64,000 nucleotides of DNA from Mixophyes australis (Eukaryota > Chordata > Amphibia > Anura > Limnodynastidae). Shown here in pieces: positions 11,544-23,890 of this stretch. Under the pieces are notes generated by a model, which worked only from the letters and a program-made list of their open reading frames with translations, had not been told where the DNA came from and did no database searches. The DNA is taken from positions 340,509,375-340,573,374 of the forward strand of contig JAVHZZ010000003.1 of assembly GCA_036250195.1 (NCBI GenBank). The letters are read 5' to 3'. Position 1 is the first letter of the stretch; each line of letters begins with the position of its first letter. Made by a program: the position numbers and the translations under genes.

Positions 11544-12530
11544 CTGCTACTAAGAAACAAAAACGTTTGCCGCAAATACCAATAGGAGCCTCTGAATTTG
11601 AGCGCTGTGTATTCGGATTACATGGGGTGGGTCAGGGGAAGACCGGCCTTGACATTGCAGTGCAATCTCCCAGATCTCTACATTATTTTGCAATGCAGTG
11701 TTTAAGGAAGAAACTGTTTTTTTCTGCCATGTGTTTCATTCTAAGTATTGTAAGCTGCTATGTATGGGTTTGAAACTCTCTTTTTCTGTTTCTCCTGTGT
11801 GAAGCACCGTTTAATACAGAACTTTATTTGTTAATAGCATGCTGTATATTGTGCTTCAGAGGTAGTCTTACTGCGCTTTCATGGGCATATTGTTAACCAG
11901 CTCTTGCACTGTGTATAAACAGTTATGAACCACTTCAGTGTAGATTGGGCGTCCAATGCATAGCGCTCTGCATTATCCGCCCCTCCAGCACTGAGCCGGC
12001 TACAGAACACAAACCCCTCGTGATCATACCTAGAGACAACATGGCTTCTGCTCGGTATGATGGTAGCTCGTGATTTTAATCTTTTAATTGCCAATATCCA
12101 TAGTGTTTTCAGAGAGCCTAGCTCTTTCAGTCGCTCCCACAGTGCTTTTCAGTTTTTGTTTTTTTATTTTTTAGAAGAAATGACATTCTAACTGCTAGCT
12201 TGATAGCACATATACGTAAAGCAAACCTACTTCTAGAAACAATAGTGTCTGAAGGACAACCAATAATGTATACCAGTTTAGGAATGACACCTTATTGCTC
12301 AGTTGTTTTTTTTGCACAAACACATTTACAGTCACTTGAAATTTCTGTGGACCGAGTACTATAAATGCTGCAAATCTGTTTGAGTGAAAAGTCGAACTTG
12401 TTGCAAAAATGTGAAGTGTTTCACGGCTGCGGGAATGTGCTGAAGCAAGTCTTTGGAATGCATTGTGATATGTTAAAAACAACAAAAAAACACAAAAAAA
12501 CAAGTATCAATAAAGCTTGTAGACCTTAAC
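11544..12530 (+). other. RTN4: RTN4 3'UTR
   Basis: Sequence after the stop up to the first good poly(A) signal (AATAAA at 12509). About 1 kb agrees with the usual RTN4 3'UTR. It is T-rich in its second half, with T-runs near 12155-12170 and 12305-12312. The true end is inferred from the signal only. Confidence 0.6.
12509..12514 (+). terminator. poly(A) signal AATAAA, probable RTN4 end
   Basis: Canonical AATAAA in ATCAATAAAGCTTG, followed within 30-50 bases by T-rich sequence (ACTGTTTTTTTGC) that can serve as the downstream element. It is the first canonical signal after the stop in a fitting context. Confidence 0.6.
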
Positions 12531-12702
12531 TTGTTTACATTTATTGCAGAACTGTTTTTTTGCTTTCCAAAAGCAATTGGGTATTTGTTATAGAGGTCGA
12601 AATATATCTATTTGTTTCATCTTTAAATTGGATCAACTTTCAGTGACTACACAGCTCGGTCAAGAATAATTTAATGTGTTTTTTCTTAGTCTTTTTCACA
12701 TA

Positions 12703-12708
12703 AATAAA
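12703..12708 (+). terminator. alternative poly(A) signal AATAAA
   Basis: A second canonical AATAAA lies 194 bases after the first, in CATAAATAAACATATT. It could give a longer RTN4 transcript. No downstream GT-rich element is evident. Confidence 0.3.
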
Positions 12709-12730
12709 CATATTAAAAAGCAGTCGGCTA

Positions 12731-13352
12731 AGAGGCAATAGTGCCATCCCCACCATTGCATTCTAAAATCTTAAAGGTGAGTTATTAGAACATAGCATGA
12801 TGTATATATCTCCTACTTGAGGAAATGGACAGTACATTGGGGTTTATATTGGTAAAAAGCTTAACCCATGGAAAATGCATAAAAAATATCCCTGAAGGAT
12901 ACATCCTGGGCTGATTAATCTTTTCAACCTTGCCCAGCATTTCAAAAGGGGAAACCTTGTGCTGTTCCTGGGAGGTGGCAGAGGGCACATACAGGTAGGA
13001 ATGTGAGCTTTCTCTAGGCTACAACATACAAAGTGATACATACGAATAGCCAGTCATTGTGACAATTGTATATTTCTACCCATGAGAGATGCACTGTCCG
13101 TTACCACCACATAGCTGCAGTATTTATTTGAGCCACTTAATATAGTTTCAAATCTAATATTTCAAATGCAGAAAGCCAAAATACTTACTAACATGTTTGA
13201 TGCCATTAAATCCCCGACAAACACACTTTTATTTTTTTCCCATATATTATGGTTTTATCACCATTCCAGATCAGTTTAAGGTATCAATACCTAAGGGTTA
13301 TACTTATGAAACCCCCAAAATAAAGAAAAGGCCAGATTCTAAGTGATCATGT
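12731..13352. other. intergenic, nothing recognised
   Basis: Between the RTN4 poly(A) signals and the first MITE of the intergenic cluster. Only short chance frames; no repeat family recognised. Confidence 0.4.
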
Positions 13353-13515
13353 CATAGCACAGTGTTGGCTAACCTGTGACACTCCAGGTGTTGTGAAACT
13401 ACAAGTCCCAGCATACACTTCCAGCAATAAGCTGCTATATATTGGCAAAGCATGCTAGGACTTGTATTTTCACAACACCTGGAGTGTCACAGGTTAGCCA
13501 ACACTGTTATAGCAT
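13353..13515. mobile_element. hairpin MITE ('ACACCTGGAG' family)
   Basis: Arms starting CAGTGTTGGCTAACCTGTGA and ending TCACAGGTTAGCCAACACTG are reverse complements over more than 45 bases, including ACTCCAGGTGTTGTGAAA. The centre (AAGTCCCAGCAT.../GCATGCTAGGACTT) also pairs. Related diverged copies lie at 50395 and 61925. Non-autonomous DNA element, no coding capacity. Confidence 0.85.
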
Positions 13516-14259
13516 GTATTTGACATACATCATCTGTCCCTTACCCCACTAGCTTAAGGAGTTAGTCACCTGGCTGTCCTGATTTGAAGACCCATGGATC
13601 TGGAGATGTGGCTCACTGGTAGAGAACAGCAACTCGACACCAGATATTGCACCTTCCATGAATCAAATCAGAGAACACCTGCCCGGAGTGGCTCCTTATA
13701 TCCAGGGTCAAATTTCCACAGTGCTCTCTTCCTCTTTAAACATTTGTGGGTGTTGGATCAGGGGGTTGGAGGAGGGAGTGGATTTGAGCTGTGCTTCCAC
13801 AGTAGCTTCCCTACTGGGTCGCAGACAAACTGGACCAGTCCTGTGGAGGAACAATGGATACTAATTGGTCTTCCCCCTCACTTGTATCCTGGAACCTGAT
13901 CCTTTCACATAACCCACCTGGCTTCACTTTAAGAGCAATAAATAGCACCTTCACTACAGTATACAATAAACTACATATTTACAATGAACTACAATGTCTG
14001 CTTATCCACATGTAATTAGACACTGCAATTGAACTCTGGTGAGTTGGGGGAACAAAACCAGGGATATAAAAAGTAAATGTCACAATCCACATATTTTGAG
14101 AAACGAAGGTCTGGTTAAGGTGTTATCAAACTTGTTTCGTCACACAGGGGAGGTCCATCCTAGTGGGTTATATACAGCTGTGTCAGATGGAACAGAATTC
14201 ACAATATTAGGTGGTTTTATTGCTGTAACTGATTGGTGTGTGGGTACACAGATAGATAT
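13516..14259. other. intergenic, weak repeat signs only
   Basis: Open frames of about 100 codons occur (13594-13899, 14039-14341) but resemble no protein I know and have no splice or codon support. The part 13590-13700 has a faint tRNA-like look and may be an old SINE. Confidence 0.4.
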
Positions 14260-15358
14260 AGATATACACACACAACTCCCGATCAGCTACAGCTGTCCAA
14301 TATTGTATAGGCCCCCCCTTGTATTGCCAAAACAGCTCTGACCCTTTGGGGCATGGACTTCACAAGACCTCAGAAGGTGTTCTGTGGTATCTGGCACCAA
14401 GACAGTAAGTTGTGAGGTGGGGCCTCCATGGCTCGGACTTGTTTTTCCAGCACATCCCACAGATGCTCAATCAGAACGATATCTGGGGAATTTGGAATCC
14501 CAGTGAAAACCTTGAACTCATTATCATGTTCATAAACCATTCCGGAATAATTTTTGAAGTGTGGCAGGGTGCATTATCCTGCTGAAAGAGGCCCCTGCCA
14601 TTAGACAATACTGCTGCCATGAAGGAGAGTACGTGATCTGTCACAATGTTTAGGTAGGTGATGCGTGTCTAAGTAACATCCACATAAAAGGCAGGACCCA
14701 AGGTTTCCCAGCAGAACATTGCCCAGAGCATCACACTGCCTCTGCCAGCTTTCCTTCTTCACATAATGTACACAGACCCGGCCGTCCACGTGAAAAAGAA
14801 AAAGGGAAAAAAAAAAAAGCACCAGTGATTCTTCAGACCAAGTCACCTTCTAGTGCTTTTGGCGGCGTATAGGGGTCAGCAGGGGCACTCTGACCAGTTT
14901 GCAGCTCCAAATGCAGCAAGCTGTGATGCAATGTGGGTTCTGACACCTTTATCATAGCCAGCATTAACTTTTTCAGTAATTTGGTATGATAGCTCTTCTG
15001 TGGGAATTCACTCCCCACACACCAATGAGCCTTGGCTGCCCATGACCCTCTTGCTGGTTCACCAGTTGTCCTACCCCTGACCATTTTTGGTAGGTACTAA
15101 CCACTGCATACTGGCAACGCACCACAAAACCTGCTGTTTTGGAGATGCTCTGACCCAATCGTCTAGCCATCACAATTTGTCCATTGTCAAAGTCCCTCAG
15201 ATCCTTACACTTGCCCATTTCTCCTGTTTCCAACACGTCAATTTAAAGAATTGGCTGTTCACTTGCTGCCTAGTATATCCCACTTCTGGACAGGTGCCAT
15301 TGTAATGAGACAAGCAATGTTATTCGCTTTACTTGCCATTGGTTGATTGGTGTATATA
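14260..15358 (-). mobile_element. Tc1/mariner-like element with broken transposase
   Basis: The minus strand from about 15218 starts [20 protein letters not shown], the N-terminal HTH start of Tc1-like transposases, continuing GQSISKTAG. Further on come FHVDGRVCVHYVK and the MLWAMFCWETLG region as shifted frames, so the gene is broken by frameshifts and stops. The ends share a GTATATA/ATACAC-type terminal sequence (15340-15358 and about 14262). The element is about 1.1 kb, near full length for this compact family, and dead. Boundaries are approximate. Confidence 0.88.
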
Positions 15359-15747
15359 TGTGTGTGTGTGTTCTTCCATGGTATGCTTTGTTCTATCTTC
15401 TGCTGGCGAATATGGCCTCAACCCTTGAAGCAGTACAATACGCTACTTGAAATGCAATCTGCTTTTTGTGAAATAGGTCATCTTGAGAGTCCCATTTGTC
15501 TCACAAGGTGGTTGGTTGCCTTACTGAGGTAGTGGATACAATTTGAATGTGGGGAAACCTTTCTCAGTTTAGCTTCTAGATGTTAGTATTTTTACAGGAA
15601 GTGGTCATGTTTGACTTCTGGCACATTTCTCATTTATCTCTGTTGGACCTGAACTTGGTTCTGGAGGGCACTCTCTTTGAAGTCCTTTGTTCTGTTCTCG
15701 CCTGCATTTTACTCCTAGCTATAGTTTTTGCTTCAAGGCTGGCAGTT

Positions 15748-16670
15748 TTTATTTATATGGTGCCACAAGTTTTCCGCAGCGCCCTACAAATACAAGGTAC
15801 AATACGAACAGTGGATTGTACAGGGAACAACAAAACCGGAAGAGACGAGTAAAACCAAAACTCCAATAGCTCCAAGCACAGCAAGTACAATGGTTTAGGA
15901 GAAGAGGAATGGAGTTGAGACAGAAGGGAAGAGGGCCCTGCTTGTAAAAGCTTACATGCTAAAGGGAAGGAAAGCAGACAGCAGGCACGGGAGGAGTCAG
16001 TAGAGGGTATGAAGCACAAGCGGAGTGTGAACAGGAAAGAGGGAGGAGGATGGAGAAGGTTAGGTGGAAGGCTGGTAGGCTTTGAGGAACAGATTTTGAG
16101 TGCCCGTTTGAATGAGCTCATATTAGGGGACAGACGGATTGGAGCGAGGGAGGTCGTCCCAATGGACGGGGAAGCGTGGGAAAAATTTTGAATTCTGGCG
16201 TCGGATGAGGTGATTTGTGCAGAGGAGAGGTGACGGTCATTGGCCGAGCCCAGGGAACAGGTGGGAGTGTGAATAGAGACGAGGTTAGATGTATATAAAG
16301 GGCAGTAGAGTGGGATAGGGCCTTGTAGGTGAGGAGTTTAAAGAGAATTCTGTATGGGAAAGGGAAAGAAAGATAAATCTTGCAGCCGCATTGAGAATAG
16401 AACAGAAGGGGAGCGAGATGGGAGGCCAGTGTGGAGAAGGTTACAATAATCAAGATGGGAAATAATAAGTGCATGGATAATGGATTTGGCAGCATCCTGA
16501 GAAAGGAAAGGTAAGATGCGGGCAATATTCCGAAGCTGGAAGCGACAGGATTGGTCAGGGGATTGAATGTGGGGAGCAAAAGAGAGGGAGGAGTCGAGGG
16601 TGACACCCAGGCAGCGGAGTTGGGGGGATAGGGGAGATGATGGTGTTATTAACGGTGATGGAGAGATCAA
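15748..16670 (-). mobile_element. L2-like LINE, 3' half of reverse transcriptase ORF, degenerate
   Basis: The minus-strand frame 16670-16338 reads LRCLGVTLDSSLSFAPHI then SCRFQLRNIARILPFLSQDA and HALIISHLDYCN, the C-terminal RT thumb region of L2/CR1-type LINEs. Later frames are shifted and broken. The 3' end near 15750-15790 carries GGGCGCTGCGGAAAAC...GGCACCATATAAATAAA, the L2-type tail also found on the local SINEs. It is 5' truncated, as usual, where it meets the Penelope-like inverted repeat at 16671. Confidence 0.85.
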
Positions 16671-16975
16671 GAATAGAGGCTAGCGAAGGCTGAAATGGAA
16701 AGCATTTATACCTTGAATACGTTGGTGCCAGATGGTCTTAATGTCGATTTCGAGTTGAAATGGTTTTTATGGGAAATGAGGGATCATTCTATATATTAAC
16801 AATATACCCCTCTTATTATTCCCTTCAAAAGGAGAATACTATTCCTTTTTGAGCAACATTTTTTACTGGTTTTTTTAGTATGATTAGGTCTGTCCCCTCA
16901 TTATGATTTTCCCATTTAGTCATTCACCCTGATCTTTATATTCACAATATCCTTTTAGAAATTCGGGTTAATATG
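16671..16975 (+). repeat. Penelope-like element terminal segment, inverted copy
   Basis: This 300-bp stretch is the near-identical reverse complement of 17862-18170. In + frame it keeps the C-terminal end of the GIY-YIG protein (AEMESIYTLNTLVPDGLN, then FELKWFL) and the element's 3' tail to GAATTTCTAAAAGGATATTG. Penelope-like elements are known to integrate with partial copies in tandem or inverted order, which fits this arrangement. Confidence 0.85.
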
Positions 16976-17039
16976 AATTATCCCGCTCTCTCTCTCTTCC
17001 CCTCACTTTGCCTCCTTTTTCTTCCCAAAAATTGAGGCA

Positions 17040-17240
17040 ATCAGACTTGACATTTCCTCCTCGCCTCACCCTCCAGCCACCATCTTCGGTTCACCTTCTC
17101 CCAACATCCTACCTTGGTGCTCATTTCAGGTGATAAAGTCACCTCTGTCTTTCCTCTTCTCCATCTACCTGCCAACTCGATCCCATTCCTTCTCATCTCC
17201 TTCACTCCCATGTGACTTGAAACAAGCAGGCTCATCTTTC
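17040..17240 (+). mobile_element. L2-like LINE fragment (RT N-terminal region)
   Basis: The + frame contains SSPSTCQLDPIPSHLLHS, the segment before the first RT motifs in L2/CR1 LINEs. It has stops nearby and no continuation. It sits between the two inverted Penelope-like ends and is opposite in strand to the L2 piece at 15748-16670, so it may be a separate insertion or result from the same inversion. Confidence 0.6.
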
Positions 17241-17861
17241 CTCACACCATGATGTAACACAAATGAGGGCTTAGAACTTCTGAGCATCTCAGTCTATCTA
17301 GGCAGCAATGGAACACTGCACCCAAGATATAGAACTTTTTCCTGTATGGAATAGCCACAGATGACCCTGCTGTTGGGGCCAAACACAAGGAGCAATATCT
17401 GACCAATTTCGTTCATAACATTCTCTTATTGTTTTTTTACTTCTATATGAAATAATACAATAAAATAGAAGTGATGTCACAGTCCTACACACTGAAACCT
17501 GAAGTAAAATAGTATTCCGATCAAGCTGAACTAGAAATGTACTAAAAGCTCTTACATTTTGCCCATGTCCCAAATCTAATCCTTTGCTCAAAGCATCCTG
17601 AATTAAAGTATTTACTGTAAATATAGCAGTTGCCATATAGTTTAGTAATATATAAATGCTGATCTCATGATTAGAAGCTATAGCACCATTGTGTCACTTG
17701 GAGACAACGTTCCTATTATTTTCAATGTAATAATCACATTTAAAAAGTTAGAGGTCGCAACAAAAGTATTATGCAATGTCCCTGTTACGTATATCCCTCA
17801 CTGCTTGGTCATACATTAAATGGCCCATATCTGCTTTCTCACATATCAAATTGAATCATAT
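17241..17861. other. spacer between inverted Penelope-like ends
   Basis: A minus-strand open frame of 112 codons (17298-17636) has no recognisable domain. No other structure seen. It may be flanking host DNA or unrecognised element sequence. Confidence 0.35.
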
Positions 17862-18960
17862 TAACCCGAATTTCTAAAAGGATATTGTGAATATAAAGAT
17901 CAGGGTGAATGACTAAATGGGAAAATCATAATGAGGGGACAGACCTAATCATACTAAAAAAAACAGAAAAAAATGTTGCTCAAAAAGGAATAATATTCTC
18001 CTTTTGAAGGGAATAATAAGAGGGGTATATTGTTAATATATAGAATGATCCCTCATTTCCCATAAAAACCATTTCAACTCGAAATCGACATTAAGACCAT
18101 CTGGCACCAACGTATTCAAGGTATAAATGCTTTCCATTTCAGCCTTCGCTAGCCTCTATTCTTCATCCCTACATCTCTAGCTGTCCTTAATGATTTTAAT
18201 GCTACAAAATGATTTGATAGAATCCATGCGGCATTCATGTTTGGTTTTACAGAGTGCCGACAGCGAATGGTGGATGTTACTTTTCTTTACATTTCGAAGA
18301 TGTTCACTTAATCTGATTTTCAAGGCTCGGCTTGTCTTTCCAACATACTGCTTATTGCACAAACATTGTTTAAAATAAATCAAATTCTTCGACTGGCATG
18401 TGACTAAGTCTTTGATTTTAAATTTGGAACCAGTAGTCGTGGATTCATATTCGGTTATTTTAGAGGTGCTGCTCTTTAGAGTTCTACATGTTAGACATAT
18501 ACCGCATCTATTAAGTCCTACTGTTTGAATTGGATTTCTATTATTATGATGTGGAAGACAGCTGCAAACTATTTTATCCCTCAGATTAGGTGCCCATCTG
18601 TAAATAAATTTCGGTATTGTTGGTAAGAAAGTCTTGAGTATAGGGTCTCTCCTAAGAACCTTCCAGTGTTTTTTTTTACATATTCTCATATCTTTTGTTT
18701 TATATTCGATTGGGTGATAAAAGCCAACTCGCATTTTGATGTGGTGTCGTCTTTTCCCGGGGTTTTAGCAACTGTTGTCTCTTCTTGCTCACTGTGCTAT
18801 AGGCTCCTTCTACGCATTCTGTTGAGTAACATTTCTCCATAAATTGTGCTTTTAATATTGCTATCTGCTCCTCACATACACTACTTTCTGTACAATTCCT
18901 TTTAACTCGGGTAAATTGACCTGTCGTAATATTGTCCAGTGCCTTCGCTTCCCTAACACT
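17862..18960 (-). mobile_element. Penelope-like retroelement 3' part with GIY-YIG endonuclease, broken
   Basis: On the minus strand 18734-18177 gives 185 open codons. They hold the linker with KKHWKVLRRDP and APNLRDKIV, a CGICLTC zinc-ligand motif, and a GIY-YIG-type nuclease core with CLCNKQYVGKTSRALKIRLS and EHLRNV. Upstream (18960-18735) in shifted frames comes the end of the RT part (FTRVKRNC). Two in-frame TAG codons (near 18180 and 18155) precede the terminal segment, so the protein is broken. The Penelope-like clade seen in fish and frogs (Neptune type) is the best fit. The RT core is missing. Confidence 0.85.
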
Positions 18961-19707
18961 GAAGGCACTGCATGCCTGCAGAGGCTCTGGTTGTTGGGAC
19001 TGACCAGGACTCTGGGCTCCCCTCTGTGGGCTTCCAGTCAGGAGACTGTGGACTTCCAGTCAGGAGTGGGGAGTTCAATTACCTGAAGCCGCTCCTCTGG
19101 TCTAGCACTATGGCTCCTGTTGGCACAGTAGCAGTGCTTCACTGTGATCATTACCTACAGGAGAAGTGACTAGAAACCCCTAAAGACAGTCCCTTGTAGG
19201 GATTAGGGGGTGGAAGCAGGAGGCACTGAATGCCCACTCTTGTCATGAGGCTGTCTAGATGCTCCTGGCCACATTAGCTGTGCAGCCTTGATGATACGCA
19301 CCTTACTCCTGCTGGCACCGAGTTCCTTGTAAGGAGTGGATCTAGAAGGGGAGGAGTTTCAGACTAGGTGAAGTCAATTTAAAGTATCAAACTCATGCCT
19401 AGACCCTCTATACCCCATTATCAGTGCCCCAATAGGTATATGAGAAATATACTTTAATATACAAGTTGTGTCTAACACATGACAGGAAACTGCACTGCAG
19501 TGTTCTTGTCTGCATCGCTGTATCAAGGCATTCACACCTTTTCCAGTATGTCTGGGCATTAGGACTCTGTGAAGGTAGAGCTCCCCTTTAATTCCTAGAC
19601 CATACAAAATACTTAACATAGAGGGAGTATAAGGATAAAAGTGTTCGTTAATTCATTTTATCCTGATAAAAGAATACACCTTAAACAATAAAAAATGCAA
19701 CACCAGA
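18961..19707. other. intergenic, nothing recognised
   Basis: GC-richer stretch (18975-19340) with short repeated phrases (GTGGGCTTCCAGTCAGGAG and GTGGACTTCCAGTCAGGAG in tandem at about 19024-19066). No coding frame supported. The remainder leads into the probable EML6 3'UTR end. Confidence 0.4.
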
Positions 19708-22700
19708 TTTATTCATCACAAAAAATTTGACATCTGCACAAAGAATGATTTAAAAATAATTTTATACATTGATATATCAATTTACAGTATGGTACAGATT
19801 TAGGGAATAAAGCAGAAATCCACTGAACAACATCAGATCCAGAGAACTTTATTCCATTATCCTATACCTGCTAAATAATCCTGATCAATTGCCATCCAAT
19901 AATATGTCATTTCACTGTTATCTCACACTAGTATTTTATGAAGTCATAGATACAATCAGTATGGTTTACATTAAGACATAGGCAAACAAGGTGATCACCA
20001 TAGTTACAAGTCTGTTTAGTCCTTTCAGTGCAATACAAACAGCCTGTGTACCGATCTGGAATTAGTGTTACCATCGTCTGCACATACTGGAGGCAGCCAT
20101 TTGTGAGATGACGTAGTATACATGAGAATACAGCCTATGAATCAATGATGTCATTACTTCCAGGTGAATTAAAATGCTGCGTTTCCTTGAATATTAGTTC
20201 CGCCCACTTTAAAGGGAACTTGTCACATTAGATTTAACACCTGTTTAAACTATGTAATTGTATACTAAATGTTGGTTTTCTATGGGTGCTCTGTATGCTA
20301 ATGTGCAGTCGTTTTGCATTATAGGCACGGTTTTCTATGTCTCCGTTCTCCTGCCTTACAAGACCTCGCCAGGCAGGAAGACAGCTCCCCAGACTGAGTA
20401 TAGGGCATTATCGTACAGCGCTCTCTCCTGAGCAGGTGGAGCATAGAAAACGTAGATATTTCTGGTACACTTACATATCGCACTAGGACTATGAAACACT
20501 AGTTTTAAGTCGAAAGTGACAGGTTCTCTTTAAAGCACTACCACCTAGCAATTGTTTATTTTTATTTTTTTAAGGTAGCCTTCCCCCTATCTGCACCCAG
20601 TGGGATGCCACATACAGACAATTTTGTTGGGGGTCCAGGGGTAAAACAAAACTGTAAAATTAATTTTGTTAATAACTTTACATGGATGTGGAAGAGTGGA
20701 TGTGAGCGGAAGGGCAGTCACAAGCTCCTGATTGGAGCTTATGATTGGACTTTCTGCTCACACCACCCCTCATCCCTGGATTTCAGCCAGGGAGCAGCCT
20801 CCTGGGACCCCGAATAGGGGGAGGGATGCCTCAAAAAAAAAAAGAAATGGTTCCTAGGTGGTAATTTAGCTTTAAGGAGCATATTAAAGATGAACATAAG
20901 GCATTGATCAGACATAACAGATAATATTTGCAATAACATACATACTTAATGCTCTTTGGGGCACTTAATATACATATAAAATTCTACAACATTTGCACAC
21001 ATTGTAAAGGGATGTAAACAGCTATAATCATAGCATTTCACACTAAAGAAAATAAAATGCCTTATTCTGCTATGCACAATAAAAATACACGTTATTTTAA
21101 GAATTTAAAGCTTAATAAAATCAACAATCTGCATTTATAAGGGAAATTCAATGAATAAAATTATTAATTTTTTCATTGTGTCATTACAATATATAAAATA
21201 ATGCAGTAACTATTAGGAAACAAATAACATTTATAAAATAAAAATAATCTATCATTTTTACTTTTAGCATGTCAAAGCTTTAAGCTATTGTTTTTGGTAT
21301 ACAAGGGTCTTTTAACAGAACCCATTTAATCTCGGAAGAGCACGTCCCTCAGTGGGAGAGTACTAAAATGGCACATTAGATATAGCCACAGTGTCTGTAT
21401 CTCATTCCACACTGCGGTTTTATGCTTGTCTGAAGATTTGTATAATACATAAACTATTGTTTTGAAATAATGATTCAATTAATCATTCCTCTCAAATGTC
21501 CTAATTTTAGGACTGTTCTGCTATCCCGCGGGTAGGAATGTTGGAAGAATGGAGATTTCTAATTGGCAGCCTAGTGCTTTACAGCGCTAGGCAGCTCTCT
21601 GGGGGCGTGACCGCAGATCTCTGGGGGCGTGGCCACACCTCCTGTCCCACAGCTGGGGACTGAAAGATTGGGAGCTATGAATCATTTTTTCTGAGGGTGT
21701 TAATGGACAACTAAAATGAAATACAAGTTGATACCTTATGCAAATAACTGTCCTGCTTTCATAACCGAACACTTGCGATGACGTGAATATATCTTTGTCA
21801 TTTAGTGGACTGCGAGCCATTGTCCTCTTTATCAGCCATTTCAGGCACTGAAAGGCTCCCTGCATGGTCCTCAAATTAGCTTAGAGCCAGGAAGTCGGAG
21901 GTTCTCAACAATCATAACATTATCTTATTAGGTCCTGGAAATGATTCATGTATAACTGTGAATGTAAGTAGTCACATTTTTACATGAGGCAACTTGTCTG
22001 TTTAGTTGTCCTATTAAGACCAAGCACCCCCAAAAAGATCAAAACATATACACATAAAATCGATGCTTAATTATAAAGAGCTTTCCTTGCAATTTTCTGT
22101 AATAATACACATTTTAAGAGGGGTGGGGGGTTATATTTTGGAACAAAGGATCGGGTCAAAATAAATAAATATAATTATATTTTAAATATATATAATTAAA
22201 TCTTAATTAACTTATTCTTTATGTCAAGAGCAAACAAATCAATCAAAATAAAACTGAATGACCAGGCTATTCAAAGCTATCTGTTCTACAAGTCCTGCTA
22301 GTAGCATTTAAGGACTTGAAATTTCAATCATTGAACAATCGATAATATAGATAAAATAATATTTGTTTTCCTGTGGCACACATCATAGAGATGGGAGTGA
22401 TTGCTGTTCTCATTATGTTGGGAACGATCCACTACAGCTTATAAACATTAAGTGGCACTTTATAAGATCATTTAGAAACAAATGAGCTAAAGCAGTGTCT
22501 ATGTCACCAGAAGAAACAAAATGGAGGAGCACATCTGTCAGCACTGGAGGAAGACTTAACTTAGGCTACAATGAACAGACACCATTACAGAACATATAAT
22601 CCCATATTACACAGTGATTGCTTTTTTGCCTTTGTTTCATAGTATTTGAGAGATTTTAGTCACATAAATGATGACTATGAGTGACAAAACATCGCTCAGT

Positions 22701-23581
22701 AGAAAGCTGCCATCATCGAGGGTACATTGCCACACACTGTACTGTGAGCCTGGCTGACAATAAATAGTTCAAGGCACTTTATGAGGTAAAAAAAAAATCA
22801 AACAAATGCAAAATAAAAGTCCAAATGCTTCAAACATGGCTTATGTAAAATATAAAATGCAAAAATAGCATGATTATTCTTAGTTGTTTTTCTAAATAAA
22901 ATGTGCAATTATTATCGCTAAGTATGCAGCGCTGCTATCGTTTCCGTCAATAAAATAAATCCACATTTCCAATGTCAATGGCTAATAAAGTGTAAACATT
23001 TTGATTCTCAATAATATAAAATCTAAAATCCAATGAAAGGCTAAAGAAACAGTGTTTGGTGGATGTCAAGTTGGATGGACACATAACTCAGTATTGTTGG
23101 AAGTAAAATGCTGCATTGTACAAAAAAGTATTTTTCTCTATCCTAAGTTAAATAAAATAATATCACAGTCCTTACATTGTTATAATACACAAGTGATGCA
23201 AATTGGTATAACTCATGTAAATAATCTCCGTATTAACAGTAAGTTCTGATGTCATCACTTCAGTGTTCTTTATAGAAACTTATGTATTATAAAGTATAAT
23301 GTACACCCTACTGTAAATTATAAGACTATTAGAAGTCACCACCGATTTCTCTGATCCATAATAAAGCAGTCAGTTTTGTGCCATTATATGGACACGGAAC
23401 TCCTCAGCAACTTCTACTATCCATATAATTTACAGTATGGGTTCCATTATCCCATTTGTTTTTTTACAGTATAAGTAACACATTAAATCATGCAGCATGT
23501 TACAAGGACATATGTGCAGCAGAGACCAAGGGAACTACCCCACGCGGTTCAAGCCAGTGTAAAACCAATGTTCCTCTGCCC
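19708..23581 (-). other. EML6: probable EML6 3'UTR
   Basis: AT-rich, mostly repeat-free sequence directly after the EML6 stop, reading leftwards. The farthest canonical signal in transcript sense, AATAAA, is at 19713-19708; others lie near 20570. The length would be 3.9 kb, and one MITE (20207-20537) sits inside it. The extent is an inference from composition and poly(A) signals. Confidence 0.35.
20207..20537. mobile_element. MITE with CTTTAAAG..GTGACA ends
   Basis: The ends CTTTAAAGGGAACTTGTCAC and, inverted, GTGACAGGTTCTCTTTAAAG are near-perfect terminal inverted repeats of about 20 bases. The TTTAAA at both borders includes TTAA, which would fit a piggyBac-type target, though this is not proven. 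No coding capacity. Confidence 0.7.
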
Positions 23582-23606
23582 TTACAGGCATCTCCACACA
23601 AAAACG
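23582..23606 (-). CDS. EML6: EML6 terminal coding exon
   Basis: After TTTCTTTGCAG the first base completes a Ser codon (from AG in the previous exon) and the frame reads VFVWRCL, then TAA at 23584-23582. This closes the last WD repeat (GGDDCSVFVWRCL), the usual ending of EML5/EML6 proteins. At 25 nt it is a very short coding part of a long last exon. Confidence 0.9.
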
Positions 23607-23799
23607 CTGCAAAGAAAGAAGTAAAAGAATAGAATTAATGTATCACCTTTGAAAAAGTATAACACTTATATAAGGCTGAGTTTATTCGTTTACTCAGCAT
23701 GAGAAAAAAACAACACAAATACACTATAAATACACCAGGCACAATAGTCCTCATTTACGAAGTGCTCTTGACACACAGAACCAATTGCTCATACTGTGA

Positions 23800-23890
23800 C
23801 CACTCTCCCAGAATGTCCGGGAGACTTCCAAATTCTGGGTTGTTCCCCGGGAGAGGAGACAGATCTTGCGCATCCTGCCTGCTTCTTAGT
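23800..23890. repeat. 'CCGGGAGACT' MITE fragment
   Basis: CTCCCAGAATGTCCGGGAGACTTCC and CCCCGGGAGAGGAG recall a frog MITE family with inner palindromes around CTCCCGGGAG. Better copies are at 31755-32042 and 60862-60945. Its borders are not resolved. Confidence 0.4.

Larger units (their letters stand above)
4903..12530 (+). other. RTN4: RTN4 (reticulon-4/Nogo) 3' part of gene
   Basis: Five exons (4903-5041, 9178-9247, 10248-10294, 10458-10516, 11501-11543) join in frame to about 119 codons of reticulon homology domain and a stop. Exon sizes 139, 70, 47, 59 and a short terminal exon are the sizes typical of reticulon genes. Reticulons are ER membrane-shaping proteins; RTN4 also carries the Nogo-66 loop bound by the Nogo receptor. 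The ending GLKRKAE is that of RTN4 rather than RTN1 or RTN3. The N-terminal exons, including any Nogo-A exon, are outside the window. The downstream neighbour EML6 converges on it, as I recall for the human genes. Confidence 0.93.

Noticed and set aside
13594..14341. ORFs of about 100 codons on the + strand
   Set aside because: No known domain, no splice sites or promoter, next to transposon ends; treated as chance.
15753..16121. 122-codon minus-strand ORF
   Set aside because: It lies in the non-coding 3' part of the L2-like element and ends at its tail; not a gene.
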